Part shown: positions 7,052 to 14,272 of the stretch, in pieces
Position numbering within the stretch: the stretch's first letter is position 1
Layout of the letters: every line of letters begins with the position of its first letter
NCBI GenBank assembly: GCA_963706875.1
Contig: CAVPNW010000016.1
Location: forward strand, 620,001-684,000
DNA: 64,000 bases
Reading direction: 5' to 3'
Origin: Prado023 sp963706875
GTDB lineage: Bacteria > Actinomycetota > Actinomycetes > S36-B12 > CAIYMF01
Program-made: the position numbers and the translations under genes
Notes under the pieces: model-generated
Told to the model about the DNA's origin: nothing
Databases searched by the model: none
Seen by the model: the letters and a program-made list of their open reading frames with translations, nothing else

Positions 7052-9472
7052 ATGAGCAACGTGATCGAGGTTGCAGTCGGGGTCGGCTCGCGTCCGGGTG
7101 AGTACTCGGTGCGCGTGGTCCGTGCGGCCAGTGGGGGCGAGCCGCACGGAGTCCTGCACCTGGACGTCGAGGGTCTCCTGAGGCGGCGCAGCGGGATCGA
7201 GAACGCGGTTCTCGCCTCGGCCGCACAGGCCCGCAGCGGGGTGGTGCCTGCCGTGGAGCAGCCGCTGCGGTCAACCGGCCAGGAGATGTTCGAGGCCCTG
7301 TTCACCGGGGCCGTCGGGGAGACATATCGCGCGAGCCTGGCCGTTGCTCGCGAGCGGGGCACCAAGTTGCGCGTGGTGCTGCACCTGGAGGCCCCGGAGC
7401 TGTCTGCGCTGCCGTGGGAGGCCATGTGGGACCCCGAGCTGAAGGCCTACCTGTGCCGCAAGGAACCTCTGGTGCGCCACGTTCCTGCGCCCTACACGCC
7501 CGAGCCGCTCCCGGTGACCCCACCGCTTCGCATCCTGGGGCTTGTCGCCTCACCGCGGGGCCTGCCTGCGCTGGACGTGGAACGGGAGCAGCAGCACCTC
7601 GACGAGGCGCTGAGCACTGCACAGACCGACGGCCGGGTGGTCCTCGAGTGGCTGCCGAACGCCTCATGGGACGCGCTGCAGGATCGACTGCTGACCGGCA
7701 CATGGCACGTCCTGCACTTCATCGGCCACGGCGACTACGACGCCTCGCTCGACCAGGGCCGCGTCGCGCTGGTCGACGGCACCGATGGCCGCGCGGACTG
7801 GGTGGAGGCCGGTCGGCTGGTGGACCTGCTCAATGAGGCCGATCCGACACCCCGCCTGGTTGTGCTCAACTCCTGCTCGTCCGGGCAGGCCGGGACCCAG
7901 GACGTGCTCTCCGGGACCGCGGCGGCCCTCGTGAACGGCGGGATCAGCGCCGTGGCAGCCATGCAGTTCCGGATCAGCGACCCGGCCGCGGTGGCCTTCC
8001 CCCGGGGCTTCTACAAGGCGCTGTCCGTGGGCAAGAGCGTCGACGCAGCGATGTCCAGCGGGCGGATTGCGATCCTCGGTCGCGGGGAGAGCCTCGAATG
8101 GGTGACCCCGGTCCTGTACGTGCGCGGCGACTCCGCGCAACTGTTCTCGCTGGCCACCACGTCCGCGACGAGCGGGCACGACAGCCCGCGGCCACCGGCA
8201 CCGGTGGCGACCGGACCGGTCCGTGCAGCGGCGGTCACCCAGGAGCCCGCCGGCCAGGAGGCCCTCGCTGCTGATCCCCGCTACGTGGAGGCCGAGCGCG
8301 CCTACCGGTCCGGTCACTTCGACACGGCCATCCACCTGTTCGAGCAGGTCGCCTCGGCCCATCCCGGGGTGGACCTTCCGTTGCTGGAGCAGGCACGCAA
8401 GCGGCAGGATCTGGCCTCGTGGTGGGCACAACCGGCCCCGGAGCACGCACGACCGGGCAGGGGCGCCGGTGTCCCTGCGACCGACCTGCCAGCGGCAGGC
8501 CGTGTCCACCGGCCCGAGGCTGTCCCGCCGAGCCCGCCGAGCCCGCCGCCCGAACGCCCCCCGGTGCATCCTCCACAGAGCCACCCGCGGCCCACGCCGC
8601 CGCCGCCGGTAACCCGTGGTCGTGGTGGGGTCGGCCGTCGCACCTGGGCGATCGCGCTGGGGGCCCTGGGGCTGGTGGCGGTCCTCGGGCTGGTCGCTGC
8701 CTGGCTGCTGGGCCAGCCGGAGGACCAGATCGGGGCCGAGCCACGCCAGGAGGCGGTCGTGACCGCGCCACCAGACGAGACCGAGTCCGATGCCTGGGAG
8801 CAGGCGACCGCGTCCTGGGAGACCTACCGGGACAGCGTCGCCGACCCGACATGGTCCGAGCCGCTCCGCGGGCCAGGAGGCAACAGCGCGGTCGCACTGA
8901 GCTTCGACGGGGAGGTCCTCACGGAGCACCGGTTCCTCGACGGCGGTTGGCGTGAGGTCGACACCGATCCGATCGGACCCAACGACCTGAGCGTCGACTA
9001 CGTCGACACGACCGAGGGCGGGCAGGACGACATGTTCGTCACGAGGACCGATCCCGGGGGGACGCGCTGGGGTGCGTTGGTGATCAATGACGGTCAATGG
9101 GTGACGTTCCGCGACGGAGCCAACGAGGTCCGGTGGGTCCGGGACCTGCAGTGGGACGGAGCCCTGCGCACACCCCAGCACATCATCCACTGGTTGGGCC
9201 CCTACTCGGGCCTGCTATGGCCCATATTCCCTGGAACGTCGGTCCCCGGGGACTCCGGCGAGACGGTTCTCGCGTGGCAGGACATCCTGATACGCGCCGG
9301 GTTCATCAGCGACTCCGAGGCGAACCGGGATGGCTACTACGGTCCCCTGCTTCAGGAGGTGGTCAGGGCCGCTGAGGTGGAGGGGGGCTGGGACAATCCC
9401 GATGGCGAGGCGGTCCTCGGCCGGGCCTTCTACGACGCAGTGACCGAAGAGGCCATCGCCGCCAACAGGTGA
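7052..9472 (+). CDS. CHAT-domain (caspase-like) protease with a transmembrane segment and peptidoglycan-binding-like tail
   Basis: An 806-residue protein from ATG 7052 (MSNVIEVAVGVGSRPGEYSV); a GTG at 6992 would add 20 poorly supported residues. Residues ~1-370 form a CHAT peptidase: His226 in HFIGHGD and Cys275 in VLNSCSSG are the expected dyad. Residues ~400-460 resemble one TPR-like repeat (AERAYRSGHFDTAIHLFEQV). A Pro-rich linker follows, then one membrane helix (residues ~533-556, WAIALGALGLVAVLGLVAAW). The C-terminal ~250 residues should lie outside the cell and end in a segment resembling a peptidoglycan-binding fold (WQDILIRAGFISDSEANRDG, then GYYGPLLQEVVRAAE). The protease would be cytosolic and tethered to an envelope-facing domain. 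Confidence 0.85.
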   Translation: MSNVIEVAVGVGSRPGEYSVRVVRAASGGEPHGVLHLDVEGLLRRRSGIENAVLASAAQARSGVVPAVEQPLRSTGQEMFEALFTGAVGETYRASLAVARERGTKLRVVLHLEAPELSALPWEAMWDPELKAYLCRKEPLVRHVPAPYTPEPLPVTPPLRILGLVASPRGLPALDVEREQQHLDEALSTAQTDGRVVLEWLPNASWDALQDRLLTGTWHVLHFIGHGDYDASLDQGRVALVDGTDGRADWVEAGRLVDLLNEADPTPRLVVLNSCSSGQAGTQDVLSGTAAALVNGGISAVAAMQFRISDPAAVAFPRGFYKALSVGKSVDAAMSSGRIAILGRGESLEWVTPVLYVRGDSAQLFSLATTSATSGHDSPRPPAPVATGPVRAAAVTQEPAGQEALAADPRYVEAERAYRSGHFDTAIHLFEQVASAHPGVDLPLLEQARKRQDLASWWAQPAPEHARPGRGAGVPATDLPAAGRVHRPEAVPPSPPSPPPERPPVHPPQSHPRPTPPPPVTRGRGGVGRRTWAIALGALGLVAVLGLVAAWLLGQPEDQIGAEPRQEAVVTAPPDETESDAWEQATASWETYRDSVADPTWSEPLRGPGGNSAVALSFDGEVLTEHRFLDGGWREVDTDPIGPNDLSVDYVDTTEGGQDDMFVTRTDPGGTRWGALVINDGQWVTFRDGANEVRWVRDLQWDGALRTPQHIIHWLGPYSGLLWPIFPGTSVPGDSGETVLAWQDILIRAGFISDSEANRDGYYGPLLQEVVRAAEVEGGWDNPDGEAVLGRAFYDAVTEEAIAANR

Positions 9473-9521
9473 GGACGACCGCGGACATCCGGCCTCCGGC
9501 CCGATGACGCGCGCCTGGGGC

Positions 9522-10349
9522 TCACAGCCGCGGCCAGGTCCGCCAGCGTCGGGGCACCGACACGACGATCGTGGCACGCTTCTCCTGCCGCGACTGGCCA
9601 TCGCGATCAGCCCACGAGAGCAGGTCGCGCCACCACGGCGGACAGCCCGGTGGCAGGTCGCGCTCGGGGATGGCGACCAGGTCACCCTCGCCCCATCGAT
9701 CCGAGTACGGTCCCAGGTCGAGCGGACCTTCAGGGGTCACGTGCCCGGCCAGGCCGGGCACCCGTTCGTTCCAGTCGGCAAGCAGGCTCGCGGTCGTCTC
9801 CGAGAGCGGCCTGCCGGTGGCACGGGCCGCACTCTCCGGGTAGGTGGGGTGGCGCACCGCCGCCAGGTGAAGGCGCTCGGCCGTCGCGGGCTGGGTGCCG
9901 GCCCAATCCCGGTAGGCCGTGCGGGCCAGTCGGCCGAGGGCCAGCACAGCCGTCACCTCCGTGTCGACGAGCAGCGCGTCCAGCCACCGGTTGCGGTAGG
10001 CGGCTATGGCCGTGTCCCGCTCGTGCTCCTCCCCGCCCTGCTGGCCGAACACGCTGTACAGGAAGGCGTTGACCATCACGTAGCTGTCGGTGATCCCGAC
10101 CTTGGACAGCAGCCCCTGGACGCGCTGGCCCGCCTCGCCGACCAGGATCCGACGGCTGATGGACTCGTGGGTGGCCGGGTCCTGCCCCAGCACCAGGACC
10201 CGCGCGGACCCGTCGAGGCGGCCCCGGTGGAAGACCGGCCCCCACTCCACCCGGAAGTCCGCGCTCGGGTAGACGTCCTCGCCCGGGTACTCGGCCACCA
10301 GCGTGGCGAACGGCTCATCCATGTAGCCCGGACAGCTCAGATGGCTCAC
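9522..10349 (-). CDS. Uracil-DNA glycosylase superfamily protein
   Basis: A 275-residue protein with the two UDG-superfamily signatures: the motif A-like loop VLVLGQDPATHES (residues ~51-63) and the motif B-like loop VRHPTYPES (~155-163), plus the central MVNAFLYSVFG strand. Members excise uracil or other damaged bases; the specific family and activity cannot be assigned here. The GTG start at 10349 overlaps the stop of the preceding hydrolase gene (GTGA), which supports translational coupling; ATG 10322 (MDEPFATLV) is a plausible alternative. It is the last gene of the S8-hydrolase-UDG operon, an unusual partner for a protease, and it converges with the CHAT gene. Confidence 0.8.
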   Translation of the reverse strand: MSHLSCPGYMDEPFATLVAEYPGEDVYPSADFRVEWGPVFHRGRLDGSARVLVLGQDPATHESISRRILVGEAGQRVQGLLSKVGITDSYVMVNAFLYSVFGQQGGEEHERDTAIAAYRNRWLDALLVDTEVTAVLALGRLARTAYRDWAGTQPATAERLHLAAVRHPTYPESAARATGRPLSETTASLLADWNERVPGLAGHVTPEGPLDLGPYSDRWGEGDLVAIPERDLPPGCPPWWRDLLSWADRDGQSRQEKRATIVVSVPRRWRTWPRL

Positions 10350-11629
10350 AACAGTCCCATCGAGTGGCCCAGGGCATTGGCGACCGCCGGGTTGGTGACA
10401 TCGCTGTGCCCGGAGATGGTGCGGTCGGCGTTGAGGTTGTGGACCACGCCGGCCTGGAACGCGTAGTCGCTGGCGGGGTCGCCCAGCACCAGCTCCGCGG
10501 CGTTCGTGCCCTGCGAGCCGTTGGCGCCGATCCCACCGTAGAGGTCGTTGCGGTCGCCGAAGGACGCGCCCGCCTGCCCGGCCAACCGCGAGGCCGTCGC
10601 GTAGGCCACGCGCACCGCCTTGTCGTTGTGCGTGTGGGTGATCACGATCGGCCCGTGGATCCGGCCGTTGACCAGCGCCCCGCGGAAGGCGCCGTCCTTG
10701 CCGCTGCCGGCGTAGTCGGCCGTGAACCCGTAGTGGCTGAACGCACCCTGCAGCAGGGTGAGCGACTCGATCGGCGAGGTGATGTTGGTGGCGGCCGCCG
10801 ACACCACCCGGGCACCGAAGGAGTGGCCGGCCAGGTGGATGCGCCGATCCGGGGCCGCGGCGTCGATCTGGTCGACCAGCGGGGCGACGCCGTTCGCGCC
10901 GACGTCACCGGCTCGGGCCTTCATCGTGTAGTAGGTCACCGTGTTGAGGACCTGACGCCCGAGGGCGGTCCAGGACTGGCCGAACAATCCGGCGCCGCTC
11001 GTCGAATCGCCCAGCAGGTCGGGCGCGACACCGGGGGCGCCACCAGCCGCGCTCGCGGTGTCGAGCAGGTCGTCGCCGGTGTCGGAGACCGCGACCCGGA
11101 CCGCGTCGAACACACCCTCAGCCTCCCCCGTTCGCAGGGCTGCGGGCGTGGGGTCCTCATCGGCATCGCTTGAATCGACCGGCGGCGGCAGGAGGTCGCG
11201 GGTCGCGTCGAGGAACTCGGCACGGCCCTGCGGTGTGTCCAGGCGCCCGGCCAGCTCGGTGAGGCGGGCGGCGAGCGCGGGGTCGTCCACCGACGCTGCG
11301 ATCGCCGAGGTCAGGGTGGTCAGGTCATCACCCACCGCGACCCCACCACCGGCGATCTGGTCCTCGTCGGCCCAGCGCACCGAGGGCCAGAGGATCCCGA
11401 TGACGGCGGGCCGTGCCGGCGAACCAGCCGGGATCCGGTCAGCCAGGTTGTCGCTGAGCTGCGTGTAGAGCCGTTCAGCGGCCCCGATGTCGTTGTTCCA
11501 TCCGTGGGCGATCACCAGGACATCGGTGGCCTGCACCCGGTCCAGCATCGCCAGGGCGTCGGCGACCTGGCTGGGGTCGGCTACGTGGCCGTCCTTGGTG
11601 AACTCCACCGCGGCATAGGGCATCTTCAT
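10346..11629 (-). CDS. Alpha/beta-hydrolase-fold serine hydrolase
   Basis: A 427-residue protein. The N-terminal strand DVLVIAHGWNND carries an oxyanion-hole-type HGW motif. The nucleophile elbow is HLAGHSFGARVV (Ser in GHSFG), and candidate acid and His residues lie in VITHTHNDKAV and near the C-terminus. A long acidic, poorly ordered insert (residues ~140-200) sits between the two. There is no signal peptide, so it is predicted cytosolic; its substrate is unknown (lipid, ester or peptide). AGGAG precedes the ATG at 11629. It lies 13 bp downstream of the subtilase gene and overlaps the UDG-like gene by 4 nt. Confidence 0.8.
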   Translation of the reverse strand: MKMPYAAVEFTKDGHVADPSQVADALAMLDRVQATDVLVIAHGWNNDIGAAERLYTQLSDNLADRIPAGSPARPAVIGILWPSVRWADEDQIAGGGVAVGDDLTTLTSAIAASVDDPALAARLTELAGRLDTPQGRAEFLDATRDLLPPPVDSSDADEDPTPAALRTGEAEGVFDAVRVAVSDTGDDLLDTASAAGGAPGVAPDLLGDSTSGAGLFGQSWTALGRQVLNTVTYYTMKARAGDVGANGVAPLVDQIDAAAPDRRIHLAGHSFGARVVSAAATNITSPIESLTLLQGAFSHYGFTADYAGSGKDGAFRGALVNGRIHGPIVITHTHNDKAVRVAYATASRLAGQAGASFGDRNDLYGGIGANGSQGTNAAELVLGDPASDYAFQAGVVHNLNADRTISGHSDVTNPAVANALGHSMGLL

Positions 11630-11642
11630 TGCTCACTCCTGT

Positions 11643-13163
11643 CTACAGCGACTGCAGGGCGCGCATCGCATCGAGCATCCCGGCGCCCTGGAACGAGGGC
11701 GCCCGGCCGAGGTCGGTCGCCGAGGAGGTCAGCACGTGCTTGACCCGGTCGGGATCGCCGATGCACTCCCGGTACACCGACAGCAGGCCCGCCGCGGCGC
11801 CGGACACGTGCGGGGCGGACATCGAGGTCCCGGTGCTCTCGATGTACTCGGCCCCCGGTGCGGCCTGACGCGCCTGGCGCAGGAGCTCCCCAGCGGCTGC
11901 GGAGATGATCCGCTCGCCGGGGGCCACGAGGTCCGGCTTCATGCGCCCGTCCCCAGTCGGTCCCTTCGAGGAGAAGAACGACACACCCGTGCTGTGCGGC
12001 GACGAGGAGGTGGCCCCGACGGTGATCGCCCGCTGGGCGTTGCCCGGGTCGTTGATCGTCATGCCGAAGCCCAGGCGCATGGTGCGGCCCTCGGGGTCCT
12101 TGGCGTAGCCGTATCCGGTGTTGCCCGCCGCGACGACGACCACAACCCCGGAGGCCACCAGCCGATCGACCTCCCGGCACACCGGGGTCAGCCCTGCGGC
12201 GTACCAGCGCGGGTCGAACATGTGGCCCACGGAGATGTTGACGCCGTGCACCCGCAGGTGCCGACCGCCGTCGTTGAGCTGCTGGATGTACAGCAGTGCG
12301 TCGAGCAGCGCGGTCAGGTCACCGGTTCGATCGGGGCGCAGCACCGTGCACGACAGCAACTTGCACGCGGGGGCCATCCCGCTGATGCCGGGCACGGACA
12401 GCTCCTGGCGCTGCTCCCCGCCCTGGGCATCGAGGTACCAGCCGACGGCCGTCGCCTGCTCCTGCGCGGCCAGCCCGCCGGCGATGATGCCGGCCACATG
12501 CGTGCCGTGCCCGTTGAGGTCGACCAGGGGATCGGTCACCTCGGGCACGAACGAGCGGGGCTCCAGCCCATCGGGCAGGTCGAGGTTCGCGTGCGCCGCG
12601 AAGTGCCGGTGCCCGGCGTCGATCCCCGAGTCCAGCACCGCCCAGACGATGCCCTCGCCGGTCGCGTCGAACGTCCGCTGCGCGGCTCGGCACTTGGTGG
12701 CCACCACCGAGCGCAACGTGAGTCCGGTGATCTCGAAGTTGGGCCACATGCGCTGGATGTGGCGCCGGGGCGCCGGGTTCGACGGTGCTGAGACGGCCCG
12801 CGACCGCGGGGTGTCGGCCCTGCCGTCGAGGCGGGCCAGCTCGGCGATCTCCTGCGCGCTCAGGGCGAGGGTGACGTAGGGGGACTCCCCGCGCGTGGGT
12901 ACGTGCTCACGACCCCCGGTGACCTCGCTGACCAGTGGTGCCAGGCCGCGACGTGCCCGACCCGGTCCGCTGGGCGTGCGCAGCTCGACGATGACGCCGA
13001 TCGGGCCCGTGGGCTGGGCGCGGATCACCGCCCGCAGCGGCTCGGACACCACGGAGTCCAGGACCAGGTCCGCGGGGCCGCCACGATCGCGGGACGCCGG
13101 TTGCGGCTCGGCCTGGGCCAGATCGGGCTTCACCCGGGGTCGGGGGTCTCGGGTCGGGGCCAT
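11643..13163 (-). CDS. S8 subtilisin-like serine protease, intracellular type
   Basis: A 506-residue subtilase with an intact triad: Asp178 (AVLDSGID), His219 (NGHGTHVAGI) and Ser447 (GTSMSAPHVSG), plus the oxyanion Asn region VVAAGNTGYG. Residues ~20-115 look like an I9-type propeptide (SPYVTLALSAQEIAELARL). No signal peptide or cell-wall anchor is evident, so the enzyme is probably cytosolic. The ATG 13163-13161 is chosen because GGGAGGT precedes it; a longer frame to 13223 is unsupported. It is the first gene of a three-gene minus-strand operon and is divergent from the caspase gene, sharing a region with phased direct repeats and a good promoter (-35 13218-13223, -10 13195-13200). Confidence 0.92.
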   Translation of the reverse strand: MAPTRDPRPRVKPDLAQAEPQPASRDRGGPADLVLDSVVSEPLRAVIRAQPTGPIGVIVELRTPSGPGRARRGLAPLVSEVTGGREHVPTRGESPYVTLALSAQEIAELARLDGRADTPRSRAVSAPSNPAPRRHIQRMWPNFEITGLTLRSVVATKCRAAQRTFDATGEGIVWAVLDSGIDAGHRHFAAHANLDLPDGLEPRSFVPEVTDPLVDLNGHGTHVAGIIAGGLAAQEQATAVGWYLDAQGGEQRQELSVPGISGMAPACKLLSCTVLRPDRTGDLTALLDALLYIQQLNDGGRHLRVHGVNISVGHMFDPRWYAAGLTPVCREVDRLVASGVVVVVAAGNTGYGYAKDPEGRTMRLGFGMTINDPGNAQRAITVGATSSSPHSTGVSFFSSKGPTGDGRMKPDLVAPGERIISAAAGELLRQARQAAPGAEYIESTGTSMSAPHVSGAAAGLLSVYRECIGDPDRVKHVLTSSATDLGRAPSFQGAGMLDAMRALQSL

Positions 13164-13194
13164 GTCCACCTCCCGTGCGCTCGCCGGGACTGCG

Positions 13195-13223
13195 ACGCTA
13201 CCGGCGTGGTGCGCCGCCGTCAA
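13195..13223 (-). promoter_or_regulatory. Putative sigma-A-type promoter of the S8 protease operon
   Basis: On the minus strand, TTGACG (13223-13218) and TAGCGT (13200-13195) are separated by exactly 17 bp, close to the housekeeping consensus. The predicted transcript starts near 13188, about 25 nt before the ATG. The block of 11-bp repeats begins immediately upstream of this -35 element, a normal activator position. Confidence 0.6.
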
Positions 13224-13225
13224 CG

Positions 13226-13291
13226 CCCCGTGACCGCCCTGGGACGGCCCTGGGACGACTTTGGGACCCCTGCGCGACAGCCCTGCGACAT
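13226..13291. repeat. Six 11-bp-phased direct repeats (GNGAC core), putative operator
   Basis: Six units start at 13226, 13237, 13248, 13259, 13270 and 13281, exactly 11 bp apart: CCCCGTGACCG, CCCTGGGACGG, CCCTGGGACGA, CTTTGGGACCC, CTGCGCGACAG and CCCTGCGACAT. G at unit position 5 and GAC at positions 7-9 are invariant. One repeat per helical turn is the arrangement recognised by SARP (BTAD/winged-helix) activators, and a BTAD regulator is encoded at 16108. The array lies between the divergent S8 and caspase promoters. Confidence 0.65.
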
Positions 13292-13340
13292 CAGGGTGCA
13301 GAACCGACCGAATCAGCGTCCGGACTCCCCGATCAGGCTA

Positions 13341-13369
13341 TCGACAGTCCCGCGAACCCCCGGTACCGT
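13341..13369 (+). promoter_or_regulatory. Putative promoter of the caspase operon
   Basis: TCGACA (13341-13346) and TACCGT (13364-13369) are 17 bp apart on the plus strand, giving a predicted start near 13376 and a leader of about 68 nt to the ATG at 13444. The last phased repeat ends 50 bp upstream of this -35. Confidence 0.5.
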
Positions 13370-13443
13370 GACGCCTGCGTCGCATTCGCGCCGCATCCGG
13401 CCGGCGGGCTCGGAGCTGGTCCGCCGGGGACCAGGAGGTCCGG

Positions 13444-14265
13444 ATGGCTGAAGCACGGGCACTGCACATCGGATTGAACAGCGTGGACCCCGCCGCCTAT
13501 GACGGGTGGTCCGGGGACCTGACCGCATGTGAGTTCGATGCCAACGACATGAAGGCGATCTGCGAGGCAGCGGGCATGACGGCGACCTCGCTGCTGACTC
13601 CCGAGGCAACCGCCGACGCGGTCCTCGCCGCCATCGACGACGCGGCCTCGACCCTGGTCAGCGGCGACCTGTTCCTGGTGTCCTACTCGGGGCACGGCGG
13701 GCAGTTCGAGGACGAGAACGGCGACGAGGCCGACGGCCTCGACGAGACGTGGGTGCTCTACGACCGGCAGGTGATCGACGACGAGCTCTACCAGCGGTGG
13801 GCCTCGTTCGCCGAGGGCGTGCGGATCGTGGTCTTCTCCGACTCCTGCCACTCGGGCTCCGTGGTCAAGGCGCAGCTGGACAGTGCCCCGACCGGGGTTC
13901 TCACCGACGTGTACAGCGGCGGGCGGTTCATGCCCGCGGACGTCAACATGCGTGACAACGCGGCCCGCAAGGACCTCTACCAACGCGTCCTGGCGGGAAC
14001 CCCGAAGGAGGGCGAGCAGGCCCTGAGGGCGCGCGTCCTGCTGCTCTCAGGGTGTCAGGACAACCAGACGTCCGCCGACGGCGACCGCAACGGCCTGTTC
14101 ACCGGGACCATGCTCGGGGTGTGGTCCGACGGGGCCTTCACGGGCGGGTACCGCAAGTTCCTGACCGACATCAAGGCCGCCATGCCCCCATGGCAGAGCC
14201 CCAACTACATGCGGCTCAACGACCCGAAGCGCACGTTCAACCGCGAGCGCCCCTTCTCGGTCTGA
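13444..14265 (+). CDS. Caspase-family (C14) cysteine peptidase
   Basis: A 273-residue single-domain bacterial metacaspase/orthocaspase. His84 lies in VSYSGHGGQFEDENGDE and Cys135 in VVFSDSCHSGSV, the expected dyad with the acidic S1-pocket loop. The N-terminal strand is ARALHIGLNSVDPAAY. It has no signal peptide or extra domain, so it is a soluble cytosolic protease, probably with Arg/Lys or Asp preference (not decidable here). AGGAGG precedes the ATG at 13444. It is the first gene of the plus-strand run in the protease island, 7 nt before the metalloprotease gene. Confidence 0.93.
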   Translation: MAEARALHIGLNSVDPAAYDGWSGDLTACEFDANDMKAICEAAGMTATSLLTPEATADAVLAAIDDAASTLVSGDLFLVSYSGHGGQFEDENGDEADGLDETWVLYDRQVIDDELYQRWASFAEGVRIVVFSDSCHSGSVVKAQLDSAPTGVLTDVYSGGRFMPADVNMRDNAARKDLYQRVLAGTPKEGEQALRARVLLLSGCQDNQTSADGDRNGLFTGTMLGVWSDGAFTGGYRKFLTDIKAAMPPWQSPNYMRLNDPKRTFNRERPFSV

Positions 14266-14272
14266 CCGGGCC

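Noticed and set aside
13300..13316. Third copy of the palindrome core (GACCGAATC) near the caspase promoter
   Set aside because: Only one arm is present; no inverted partner nearby.
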